Positions 1 to 7,001 are shown, numbered from the stretch's first letter. The stretch: DNA of 12,561 nt from Clostridiales bacterium (GCA_012512355.1 JAAZEI010000053.1:1-12561), one strand, 5' to 3'. The notes: generated by a model from the letters alone, not told the origin. Numbers and translations: made by a program.

Positions 1-245
1 ACTTAAACAAAAAAATTAAACACAAGATACAATCCAACCTGCTGACACTGTGTCGGAATCTGCCGGTTCTGGATAACGCAGCAACAACACCTTTGTACCA
101 AGCACTGCACGGACTTTCCTATGGCACGCTCGTTTGTTGATTCCCTACAACATCTTGACACTATCGTTTACAATATGTTACTTGATTGTAACAATTTCTT
201 CTGATAAGATACAAATCGTCTAAACTTGTTTAAAAAGGAGATGTC
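1..245. other. 5' intergenic leader with a possible cysteine desulfurase remnant
   Basis: No intact gene is visible. On the + strand one frame is open from base 3 to a TGA at 138-140 but has no ATG, GTG or TTG start with a Shine-Dalgarno site. Inside it, bases 69-92 encode LDNAATTP, the N-terminal motif of class V cysteine desulfurases, followed by PLYQAL and then unrelated residues. The reverse strand holds only a short open stretch with no convincing start. The last 90 bases hold the promoter candidates and ribosome site of the next gene. A decayed gene fragment or a chance match are both possible. Confidence 0.4.
176..210 (+). promoter_or_regulatory. Candidate promoter with overlapping inverted repeat, upstream of the L,D-transpeptidase
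   Basis: TTGATT (182-187) and TAAGAT (205-210) are 17 bases apart, and TG at 202-203 makes an extended -10. The -35 hexamer lies exactly in the 6-base centre of an inverted repeat, TGTTAC (176-181) and GTAACA (188-193), which could be an operator. A separate TTGACA at 155-160 has no good -10 at 16-18 bases, so it is less likely. Both hexamers are only 4/6 matches, so the call rests on spacing and the extended -10. Confidence 0.4.
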
Positions 246-2027
246 ATGAAATATATAAAAACAGTCTCATTGATCATAATCGCAGCGCTTTTAACAGCTT
301 CCTTGAGCGGCCTTGCTGCCCAAGAAAGCTTTATGTTTTTAGAAACTCCCTCCATGGTTCGACCGGGCAAAACGCAGAGAATTATTTTTGATAGCAAAGC
401 TTCAGGTCAGGCAGCGCTCTGGGTCACTGACAGCCAGGAAAAGCTGCTAGGAAAGGTGCAGGATATCCAAGCAGTTGAGGGTCAAAACAATTTGTTTTGG
501 GCTGGTGAAATGCCAAACGGTGAAAAGCTTAGCCCGGGTGAGTACCAGTTTGTGCTGGTTCTTGGCGAGGAGAGCATTTCACAGGCATTCTCCTTGGGTG
601 AAGATAGTCCTCAGCTATCACAGGTACGCATCAGTGACCCAAATATCACAGCTGAAGAGGATTGGTTCATTCATGCGATAGCAAATATCCCGGGAACGAT
701 ACATGTCCATGTAGCAGGTGCCGATGGCATACAGCGTGAAATACTTAAGGCGAAAGTGCCTGCCGGCAGTCTTATCATTCCCTGGGATGGCAGTATGCAT
801 GATGGAAAACGCGATCTTAGCGGAACAAATACAGTTTCAGTGAGTCTAAGTGATGAAGAAGATTTCTTTGGCAATCCGCATCACTTTATCATCAATATTG
901 AAGAGAGTGTTATAGAATCTACTCAGGTTTTGTCAGGTGATCATGTAAAAGCGGCAGAGGAGGCATCTGAATCGTTTCGATATAAAATCCCAAGCAGCAA
1001 AGAGATAGATAAAGAACTGTGGGGAAATGATTACTGGTCAACACCCATCGGTTTGTTTGATGAAGAAGCTATTTGGAAAGTGATGATGCAGCCTATGGTG
1101 ATTGTTGAAGGTCCTGATCAGCGACAGACCTACAAATTGCGTAAAACACCCGATAAAAGCTTATCACGGGATAATGTTTTGGGTGAAGTAACCTTTATAT
1201 CCCAGGGGGTTCATGTATTGGAAACGTTGGATAATGGCTGGTCTTTGGTTGAAACATATAACTCAAGTTATGGTCCCAACAATCGCAGCCGCAGAGGCTA
1301 TGGCGATACTGATGAACTAATGAAGGGTTTTATAGAAACCGGTGTACTAAAATCTGTACAGCCAAGGGATGATTATAGTTTGCTGATTGATAAGCTAAAG
1401 CAGGAGATGTATGTATTTAAAGAGGGCAAGCTGTTTACGACCCTCACCATATCAACGGGAAAGCCTACAAAACAGCAGCCCTGGAATGAGACGCCATCGG
1501 GTGAGTATTTAATGGTCAGCCGTGTAGGAGACTTTCTTGCTGGCAATCTCGTCTGTGGCATGGCAATGCGCATCAACGGCGGTGCGCTCATTCATGAAGT
1601 GCCATATATTGTCAATGAAAGTACAGGTTACAAAGACTATTCCAGTCAGGAGAGAGTGTTGGGAGAAAAGGCAAGTCACGGCTGCATTCGTGTACAAAGG
1701 AAAGATAATGATGACGGCATTAATATGGCTTGGCTTTGGAATAACATCAAGGTTAACACGAAAGTACTGGTCTGGGACGATGAGAATCGTTATTATGAAT
1801 ATCCTGAGGATAGCCTGCCTCTTTATTACAACACCATTGGTGGGCAGTTCTATCACAGTTTGGACAGGTGTCCGAGTATCCGTGACCGCTATTTGCCCCT
1901 TAAAGGCAATTTGACTTATGCGCAGTTGGATGATGCGGATTATGTGAAACTAACTCCCTGCAAAACATGCAAACCACCACTGCGCAGAAGCGATATAGAT
2001 GCTATCAACCTATCCAACGGGTTTTAA
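246..2027 (+). CDS. Secreted multi-domain L,D-transpeptidase (YkuD family)
   Basis: Probable cell-wall enzyme that makes 3-3 peptidoglycan cross-links or attaches proteins to peptidoglycan, acting outside the membrane. The 593-residue product begins with a signal peptide (hydrophobic residues 7-20, likely cut near GLAA, 22-25). Two beta-rich Ig-like regions follow (about 30-118 and 125-220), resembling FlgD-type Ig folds (SPGEYQFVLVLG; WDGSMHDGKRDLSG). Residues about 280-372 look SH3-like. The YkuD catalytic domain spans about 376-510, with H450 in ALIHEVP and the signature SHGCIRV holding catalytic C480 and R482. The C-terminus (about 526-578) is a small module with H537, C542, C572 and C575 (YH...C...PCKTCKP), like the Ada-type metal-binding tail on some secreted nucleases. 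ATG 246 has AAAGGAG at 234-240. The YkuD call is secure; the Ig and SH3 assignments are by eye; the exact wall substrate is unknown. Confidence 0.9.
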   Translation: MKYIKTVSLIIIAALLTASLSGLAAQESFMFLETPSMVRPGKTQRIIFDSKASGQAALWVTDSQEKLLGKVQDIQAVEGQNNLFWAGEMPNGEKLSPGEYQFVLVLGEESISQAFSLGEDSPQLSQVRISDPNITAEEDWFIHAIANIPGTIHVHVAGADGIQREILKAKVPAGSLIIPWDGSMHDGKRDLSGTNTVSVSLSDEEDFFGNPHHFIINIEESVIESTQVLSGDHVKAAEEASESFRYKIPSSKEIDKELWGNDYWSTPIGLFDEEAIWKVMMQPMVIVEGPDQRQTYKLRKTPDKSLSRDNVLGEVTFISQGVHVLETLDNGWSLVETYNSSYGPNNRSRRGYGDTDELMKGFIETGVLKSVQPRDDYSLLIDKLKQEMYVFKEGKLFTTLTISTGKPTKQQPWNETPSGEYLMVSRVGDFLAGNLVCGMAMRINGGALIHEVPYIVNESTGYKDYSSQERVLGEKASHGCIRVQRKDNDDGINMAWLWNNIKVNTKVLVWDDENRYYEYPEDSLPLYYNTIGGQFYHSLDRCPSIRDRYLPLKGNLTYAQLDDADYVKLTPCKTCKPPLRRSDIDAINLSNGF

Positions 2028-2098
2028 TAATTTGCAGCTTTCATCATAATTTGAAGAGATATTTAAATAGTGATTTGAAAGATATTGAGACAGTAAAG

Positions 2099-2118
2099 TT
2101 TTCAGGAGAGGCTGAAAA
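2099..2118. repeat. Small inverted repeat in the gap after the L,D-transpeptidase
   Basis: TTTTCAG (2099-2105) and CTGAAAA (2112-2118) form a 7-bp stem around the purine loop GAGAGG. It is A/T rich and lacks a following T-run, so it is a weak terminator candidate at best. It is the clearest structure between 2028 and 2220, where I see no gene. Confidence 0.25.
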
Positions 2119-2221
2119 TCAACTTTCAAAAGGGTACACTATAAGCAATAAATGCTATCTGCAATCAAAAATCTTGTCCATTTTTGTGCTTTATTCGTGT
2201 ATCCGCATCGGGGAAATTTGG

Positions 2222-2250
2222 TTGCGTTGCCGCTAAAAACCATGTATACT
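2222..2250 (+). promoter_or_regulatory. Candidate promoter for the Asp23/YloV unit
   Basis: TTGCGT (2222-2227) and TATACT (2245-2250) are separated by 17 bases. The -10 matches consensus at 5 of 6 positions and the -35 at 3 of 6 (TTG). This places transcription start near 2257, about 40 bases before the ATG of the Asp23 gene. It is the only reasonable sigma-A type pair in the gap. Confidence 0.45.
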
Positions 2251-2295
2251 GTATCATATCCGGGTGCATAGTTCCGGAAAGGGAGGTTTCCCCAT

Positions 2296-2646
2296 ATGGA
2301 ATACAAAATTATAAATGACATAGGTACAATCTTTATTTCTGAAGATGTCATGCTGAAGGTCGTTGGCTATGCGGCCCTTGAGAGCTACGGTATTGTGGCC
2401 ATGTCTTCCAAGAGAGCCAAAGATGGCATTGTCGAATGGCTGGGCCGAGAAAACCTTAGCAAAGGTGTGCAGATTCATCTGGTCGATGACATGATTGATG
2501 TGGATTTGTATATCGTAGTTGAGTACGGTATCTCCATGACGGCCGTTTGTGAGTCTATTAAAGAAGTTGTGAAGTACAAACTAGAGAGCATGACCGGAGT
2601 AAAGGTCCGTAACGTGAACATCACGGTGGAAGGCATACGTGTCTGA
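2296..2646 (+). CDS. Asp23/Gls24 family envelope stress protein (YloU-like)
   Basis: A 116-residue protein with the Asp23/Gls24 pattern: an N-terminal GTIFISEDVMLKVVGYAALESYGIV segment, a central VQIHLVDDMIDVDLYIVVEYG beta region, and a C-terminal helix plus strand ending VRNVNITVEGIRV. The family includes the membrane-proximal Asp23 of Staphylococcus aureus and YloU of Bacillus subtilis, linked to envelope homeostasis; the molecular role is poorly defined. No signal peptide or membrane segment is visible. ATG 2296 follows GGGAGG (2281-2286) at 9 bases. That Shine-Dalgarno lies in the loop of a small hairpin (GGAAA 2276-2280, TTTCC 2287-2291). Position directly before a YloV-type gene is the usual Firmicute arrangement, which supports the call. 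Confidence 0.9.
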   Translation: MEYKIINDIGTIFISEDVMLKVVGYAALESYGIVAMSSKRAKDGIVEWLGRENLSKGVQIHLVDDMIDVDLYIVVEYGISMTAVCESIKEVVKYKLESMTGVKVRNVNITVEGIRV

Positions 2647-2658
2647 CCGGATCTTATC

Positions 2659-2674
2659 GGAGGAAAACAGATTG
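2659..2674 (+). promoter_or_regulatory. Ribosome binding site that sets a TTG start for the DAK2 gene
   Basis: GGAGG at 2659-2663 is followed after 8 bases by TTG (2672-2674). An in-frame GTG at 2639 would add 11 residues and overlap the previous gene, but is preceded only by the weaker GGAAGG (2628-2633). The TTG start gives MKDIKKIDALMF, which fits the usual N-terminus of this family. Confidence 0.75.
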
Positions 2675-4327
2675 AAAGACATTAAGAAGATTGATGCCCT
2701 TATGTTTCGTGAGATGGTTAATGCGGGCTCAGCTCTTTTAGATAAAAACAGGGACATCATCAATGCCCTGAACGTATTCCCCGTTCCTGACGGGGATACA
2801 GGCACCAACATGTCCATGACGATGCTTTCTGCGTGCAGAGAAATCAATACAAAAGAAAATTTGAAAGCAGGCGAAGCAGTGGCTGCTGTCGCCAAGGGGG
2901 CATTAAGAGGCGCCAGAGGAAACTCGGGCGTTATTCTTTCTCAGCTTTATCGCGGTTTTTCAAAAGCACTTGAGGAAGTTGAGGACGGCATTACCCCCGC
3001 ACTATTCGCTGCTGCACTTAAGAATGGCGCTGATACAGCATATAAGGCAGTCATGAAACCCAAAGAGGGGACAATCCTTACTGTTGCGCGTGTCATCGCA
3101 GATGAGGCTATACATCAGGCCCAGAAAACGCCCGATGATTTTCACGCACTGTTTAACATCATGCTCAGCAGCGGCGAGATCATCTTAAAAAAGACACAGG
3201 ATATGCTGCCCCAACTTAAACAGGCTGGGGTAGTTGATGCAGGCGGAAAAGGCCTGCTGTTGATATATGCCGGATATTTCGCAGCTTTCAAGGGTGAGCA
3301 CATTGATGATGCTGTGGTTGTATCCGCAGGGGATGCACAGGCTGAAGAAGCGTTTGTAGATGATCATGACAGCATGGGCGAAATCAAATTCGCTTACTGC
3401 ACAGAATATTTTGTGCAGAATCCCTATAATAATCTTACGGATACCGAGATCCTCACTTTCAGGCGCAAACTCAGCCGCATTGGCGATTGCGTGCTGGCAG
3501 TGGGTGATAATTCCATGCTTAAAGTCCATCTGCATACCAACGATCCTGGAAAAGCATTACAGTATGGTTTGATGCTGGGCGAATTGGCCGACATTAAAGT
3601 AGACAATATGATTCAGCAGCGTCGAGATAAAGATGCAGAAAAAGAAGAAGATGACCGAAATTCAGAGCCTAAGGAATATGGTCTGGTGACTGTATCCCTT
3701 GGAGAAGGTTTCTCGGAAATATTTAATGATTTGGGTGTTGATGCCATCGTTGAAGGCGGACAAACCATGAACCCCAGCATTGAAGACCTTGCCCAAGCCG
3801 TTGAATCAGTCAATGCCCAGACAATCTTTATGCTCCCCAACAACGGCAATGTGATATTGGCAGCGCAGCAGGCAGCACAATTGATCGATAAAAACATCGT
3901 TGTATTGCCCACAAAGAATGTTGCAATGGGTCTTGCTGCTATCGTTGCTTTTCAGCCGGATTTCCCGCCCGAGGAGAACGAAAAACGCATGAATGAAGCG
4001 GCAGAGCGTGTTCGCACAGGCACCATTACTTATGCAGTTCGTGATACACATATGGAAGAATTGGATATCAAAGAAGGCAGCATCATCGGTCTTCGCAACG
4101 GTGAAGTGACAGTCAACGGGTTGAGTATTGAAGATACCGCACTTGAGCTGATGAAGCAAATCGTTACAGACGATGATAGTCTAATCACCGTATATTATGG
4201 TGAAGGGACCTTGCAGGAAGATGCGGATGCTCTTGGTGCACAGTTGGAGGAAATTTATCCCATGTGTGATGTTCAGGTGCAAAATGGCGGACAGCCGCTG
4301 TATTATTATCTCCTGTCTGTCGAATAG
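2672..4327 (+). CDS. DAK2-domain protein, FakA/YloV-like (fatty acid kinase subunit A type)
   Basis: Likely the ATP-binding kinase subunit that phosphorylates fatty acids held by a FakB (DegV-family) partner, as shown for S. aureus FakA; cytosolic. From the TTG start the protein has 551 residues, about the family length. The N-terminal DhaL/DAK2 domain (about 1-205) shows NVFPVPDGDTGTNM, with metal- and nucleotide-binding aspartates near 40-42, and RGARGNSGVILSQ near 79-91. A middle region has YCTEYFV (C243) and KVHLHTNDPG (H286, H288), matching the Cys/His set recalled as the FakA zinc site. The C-terminal region (about 335-551) resembles the FakA/DegV-like domain. No FakB gene lies in this window. 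An upstream GTG at 2639 is the alternative start. The family call is secure; the fatty acid substrate is inferred from family knowledge. Confidence 0.9.
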   Translation: MKDIKKIDALMFREMVNAGSALLDKNRDIINALNVFPVPDGDTGTNMSMTMLSACREINTKENLKAGEAVAAVAKGALRGARGNSGVILSQLYRGFSKALEEVEDGITPALFAAALKNGADTAYKAVMKPKEGTILTVARVIADEAIHQAQKTPDDFHALFNIMLSSGEIILKKTQDMLPQLKQAGVVDAGGKGLLLIYAGYFAAFKGEHIDDAVVVSAGDAQAEEAFVDDHDSMGEIKFAYCTEYFVQNPYNNLTDTEILTFRRKLSRIGDCVLAVGDNSMLKVHLHTNDPGKALQYGLMLGELADIKVDNMIQQRRDKDAEKEEDDRNSEPKEYGLVTVSLGEGFSEIFNDLGVDAIVEGGQTMNPSIEDLAQAVESVNAQTIFMLPNNGNVILAAQQAAQLIDKNIVVLPTKNVAMGLAAIVAFQPDFPPEENEKRMNEAAERVRTGTITYAVRDTHMEELDIKEGSIIGLRNGEVTVNGLSIEDTALELMKQIVTDDDSLITVYYGEGTLQEDADALGAQLEEIYPMCDVQVQNGGQPLYYYLLSVE

Positions 4328-4340
4328 AGTTTTGATCACC

Positions 4341-4379
4341 AAAAGGGGCTGAAGCGATATCGTCGCCACAGCCCCTTTT
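4341..4379 (+). terminator. Hairpin terminator or attenuator before recG
   Basis: An 11-bp perfect stem, AAAAGGGGCTG (4341-4351) with CAGCCCCTTTT (4369-4379), encloses a second short stem GCGA (4354-4357) with TCGC (4363-4366). The A/T ends give a T-run on either strand, so it could stop transcription in both directions. It starts 13 bases after the stop of the DAK2 gene and ends 29 bases before the recG start. I see no clear promoter between the hairpin and recG, so read-through may be needed for recG expression. Confidence 0.8.
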
Positions 4380-4408
4380 ATCATCTGTAAAATATTTGGG
4401 GGAAAGCA

Positions 4409-6412
4409 TTGGATCTGAAAGATTTAAGGGGAATAGGGCAAAAACGCCTCAATATCCTTCTGGAAAATGAAATAGAAACACCGGCTGATCTTCTGCGGCA
4501 TTTTCCGCAAAGCTACATTGACAGCACTTTTTCAACGGCTATAGAAAACATCGCTGCAGGTTCCATGGTTTGTGTTGATGTCCGTTTTACTTCCAAACCC
4601 AGTTTGCAATATATCAGAGGGCTTAGCATTGTACGGGCGCAGGCTCAGGATGATTCAGGCAGTATACGAATCGTCTGGTTTAATCAACCATGGAATAAAG
4701 GCAATTATAAAGAAGGCGATAGTGCGCTGCTTTATGGCAGAGTAGATTTTGTAAAAGGACAATTGACTCTCAGCAATCCAAAGGTCATAAAAAATCGGGG
4801 GATTGTACCCCAGTATGCCTCTATAGGAAATATTTCCGGTTCACTGATTGCTTCCCTGGTCGGGCAGCTGCTGCCTCATATCAAAGCACTGTATCCGGAG
4901 ACTTTGACGCAACGCCTGCTCAGCGTGTGGGAATTATGCGATATCCAAACCGCTCTTCGTGAAGTTCATTTGCCTCAAAGCACGCAATCACTCCTCATTG
5001 CAAAGAAACGGATCGCCTTTGAAAACCTCCTTATGTACCAGCTTGCTCTGAGAAGCCTGCGAGGTAATGATTCCAAAGGGATCGTTTTGCAAGAAAAAAG
5101 TAATGTTACGCAATATTTTTGGCTTGAAACAGGCTTTGAGCCAACCGGAGCGCAAAAAAGAGTGCTGGCCGAGATATTGAGAGACTTGTCTGGCGGCCGC
5201 GCGATGAGGCGGTTGGTACAAGGAGACGTAGGCTGCGGAAAGACGGCTATCGCCTTTGCTGCAGTTGCTGTGTTGGCGCAAAACGCCTATCAGACGGCTC
5301 TGATGGTACCTACTGAGATATTGGCAAGACAGCATTTTAAAAGTGCGCAGGATTTGTTAGAACCTTTGGGCATCAGAATAGGTTTGCTTTTGGGCGGGAT
5401 GAGAGCTGCACCAAGAGCTGAAGCGCTCCGTCACATAGCGGAGGGAACCTGGGACCTGGTGATTGGAACGCATGCCTTGTTCAGTGAGGGTGTAAAATAC
5501 AAGGATCTTGGGTTGGTCATCACCGATGAACAGCATCGCTTCGGCGTACGCCAGCGGCAAAAACTCAGCAACAAAGCACTAGGGGAACAGCCTGCGCACG
5601 TACTTGTTATGTCCGCGACCCCTATCCCCAGAACGCTGGCATTAATATTATATGGTGACTTGGATGTGTCAGTCGTTGATGAACTGCCCCCGGGCAGACA
5701 AGCAGTGAAGACGAGAATCGTTGCAGAGGATAAGCGCTTGGAGATGTACCGGTTTATCAGACAAAAAGTATCAGAAGATCAACAGGCATATCTGGTTTGT
5801 CCCCTAGTACAAGAGAGTGAGCAGATTGAAGCAAAAGATGCTCAGGCTATGTATGAAAATTTGCGAAAAGGACCTTTAAAAGGCTTGAAGATTGGTTTAA
5901 CCTGGGGAAGTCAGCCTGCTTGCGAGAAGGAAGAGGCTATCAATCTTTTCTCTCGGGGAGAGATAGATGTGTTGGTGGCGACAACTGTTATTGAGGTGGG
6001 TGTTAATGTGCCGCGCGCTACCGTGATGGTCATTGAGAATGCAGATCGATTTGGGCTGTCTCAATTGCATCAGCTTCGGGGCAGGGTAGGCCGCGGCGCT
6101 CAGGAAAGCTGGTGCTTTCTAATGGGAGAAGCCAATGAACGCCTCAAAATATTATGCTCAACCAGCGATGGGTTTGAAGTAGCTCAAAAAGATATGGAGC
6201 TCCGGGGGCCAGGAGAGTTTTTGGGCACACGCCAGCATGGCCGCTTCATGCCCGGAGGCTTTGGCGTGCAGGATATGCAGATGATAGAGAGCACCCGAGA
6301 AGCAGCTCAGATGCTGTCCATCGATCCTGCATTTGCTGAAGAAGAAGCGACGCTGCGCCGGCTCGCGTTGAAGCGATACAAAAAGGCGCTTAAGGAAATC
6401 GCGCTTCATTAA
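4409..6412 (+). CDS. recG: ATP-dependent DNA helicase RecG
   Basis: Superfamily 2 helicase that remodels stalled replication forks and branch-migrates Holliday junctions. The 667-residue protein has the N-terminal wedge region (about 1-150, starting DLRGIGQKRLNIL and including an OB-like fold). The helicase core shows Walker A GDVGCGKT (272-279), DEQH (373-376), SATPIPRT (402-409), TTVIEVGVNVP (525-535) and motif VI QLHQLRGRVGRG (552-563). The RecG C-terminal signature FEVAQKDMELRGPGEFLGTRQHG covers 589-611. Length is slightly short for the family but complete. The start is TTG 4409 after a G-rich ribosome site (about 4398-4402). One oddity is the segment GLTWGSQPACEKE (496-508), where RecG proteins usually read something like LLHGRMKPAEKE. 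The function is secure. Confidence 0.97.
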   Translation: MDLKDLRGIGQKRLNILLENEIETPADLLRHFPQSYIDSTFSTAIENIAAGSMVCVDVRFTSKPSLQYIRGLSIVRAQAQDDSGSIRIVWFNQPWNKGNYKEGDSALLYGRVDFVKGQLTLSNPKVIKNRGIVPQYASIGNISGSLIASLVGQLLPHIKALYPETLTQRLLSVWELCDIQTALREVHLPQSTQSLLIAKKRIAFENLLMYQLALRSLRGNDSKGIVLQEKSNVTQYFWLETGFEPTGAQKRVLAEILRDLSGGRAMRRLVQGDVGCGKTAIAFAAVAVLAQNAYQTALMVPTEILARQHFKSAQDLLEPLGIRIGLLLGGMRAAPRAEALRHIAEGTWDLVIGTHALFSEGVKYKDLGLVITDEQHRFGVRQRQKLSNKALGEQPAHVLVMSATPIPRTLALILYGDLDVSVVDELPPGRQAVKTRIVAEDKRLEMYRFIRQKVSEDQQAYLVCPLVQESEQIEAKDAQAMYENLRKGPLKGLKIGLTWGSQPACEKEEAINLFSRGEIDVLVATTVIEVGVNVPRATVMVIENADRFGLSQLHQLRGRVGRGAQESWCFLMGEANERLKILCSTSDGFEVAQKDMELRGPGEFLGTRQHGRFMPGGFGVQDMQMIESTREAAQMLSIDPAFAEEEATLRRLALKRYKKALKEIALH

Positions 6413-6483
6413 CCAGTCATCTTTATTTCTCTATGCACTCATACGGAATCCAATCAAACTTCAGCTGATTCATCCAAAAACTA

Positions 6484-6512
6484 TTGACACGAAAGTATCT
6501 CAGTGCTATGAT
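6484..6512 (+). promoter_or_regulatory. Near-consensus promoter of the isc operon
   Basis: A perfect TTGACA (6484-6489) lies 17 bases before TATGAT (6507-6512), which differs from TATAAT at one position. TG at 6504-6505 adds an extended -10 element. This is by far the strongest sigma-A type promoter in the window. Predicted transcription start is near 6518-6520, at the edge of the palindromic operator. Confidence 0.85.
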
Positions 6513-6521
6513 TTAATTGAT

Positions 6522-6542
6522 TCCCGATTGATTCAATCGGGA
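6522..6542. promoter_or_regulatory. Putative Rrf2/IscR operator (perfect palindrome)
   Basis: Arms TCCCGATTGA (6522-6531) and TCAATCGGGA (6533-6542) are perfect inverted repeats around a single central T. TTGATTC also occurs as a direct repeat at 6517 and 6528, one helical turn apart. The palindrome starts at about +3 relative to the predicted transcription start and ends before the Shine-Dalgarno of the regulator gene. A bound dimer would block initiation or early elongation. The link to the Rrf2 protein is inferred from position; the sequence would also form a hairpin in RNA. Confidence 0.7.
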
Positions 6543-6555
6543 TTGAAAAACGGAA

Positions 6556-6572
6556 GGGGAGACAAGGCTATG
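6556..6572 (+). promoter_or_regulatory. Ribosome binding site that sets the start of iscR
   Basis: GGGGAG (6556-6561) is 8 bases before ATG 6570, which opens with MKLSTRGQYAL, the standard Rrf2 N-terminus. The longer reading from TTG 6528 would begin inside the palindromic operator and lacks a ribosome site. Confidence 0.85.
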
Positions 6573-7001
6573 AAGCTATCTACGCGCGGTCAGTATGCGC
6601 TGCACGCGATGATATTTTTAGCAAAGAAACAGGCCTACGGCCCCCAATCGCTAAAGACTATTGCCGAGGACGGTTTGCCCGAACAATACCTTGAACAGCT
6701 CTTGGGTGCACTGCGACGCGCTGACCTTGTCAGTTCTGTCAGAGGAGCTGCAGGCGGTTATATGATATCCAAACCCCTCAGTGAAATCACTGTAGCGCAG
6801 ATCTTGGAATCAACAGAAGGCCCTGTCAGTTTGTCTGATTGTGTAGACGGGGACATGAGCTGCTCAAAAGGCAGTGATTGCGAAACCAGGATGTTATGGC
6901 GGTATTTAACAGACAACATCAATAGTCTGATGCAAGGCATCAATTTGAGCGATATTATAGAAAATAAGCCCTATCAGAGCAGAGGAGTAAACGCTTCATG
7001 A
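6570..7001 (+). CDS. iscR: Rrf2-family transcription regulator, IscR-like
   Basis: Probable [Fe-S]-sensing repressor of the isc operon. The 143-residue protein has an N-terminal winged helix-turn-helix (about 1-67): MKLSTRGQYALHAMIFLAK, recognition region LPEQYLEQLLGALRRADLV, and wing VRGAAGGYMISKP. A dimerisation helix and cluster-binding loop follow, with C91, C98 and C104 (C-x6-C-x5-C). IscR of E. coli has a similar set of three cysteines with nearly the same spacing, so cluster binding is likely; Rrf2 relatives without cysteines, such as CymR, are less likely. The gene is first in the operon, directly after a palindrome, which suggests autoregulation. Its TGA overlaps the ATG of iscS (ATGA), so the two are probably translationally coupled. 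Whether it senses Fe-S, iron or another signal is not shown by sequence alone. Confidence 0.88.
   Translation: MKLSTRGQYALHAMIFLAKKQAYGPQSLKTIAEDGLPEQYLEQLLGALRRADLVSSVRGAAGGYMISKPLSEITVAQILESTEGPVSLSDCVDGDMSCSKGSDCETRMLWRYLTDNINSLMQGINLSDIIENKPYQSRGVNAS

Noticed and set aside
155..179. TTGACA at 155-160 as the main promoter of the L,D-transpeptidase gene
   Set aside because: No acceptable -10 hexamer at 16-18 bases; TATGTT at 174-179 is only 13 bases away. The 182-210 pair fits better.
1509..1856. 115-codon reverse-strand frame inside the L,D-transpeptidase gene
   Set aside because: Antisense to the conserved YkuD domain, with no ribosome site and no recognisable protein features; a coding shadow.
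1967..2236. 89-codon open frame across the end of the L,D-transpeptidase gene and the following gap
   Set aside because: Overlaps the transpeptidase in another frame, has no ribosome site and resembles no known protein; the part beyond 2027 is low-complexity A/T-rich sequence.
6413..6483. Possible terminator after recG (AATCA 6452-6456 with TGATT 6466-6470)
   Set aside because: Stem of only 5 A/T-rich pairs without a T-run; not enough to call.
6528..6569. TTG start at 6528 giving a 157-residue Rrf2 protein
   Set aside because: The extra 14 codons start inside the palindromic operator, have no ribosome site and do not look like Rrf2 N-termini; ATG 6570 has GGGGAG at proper spacing.
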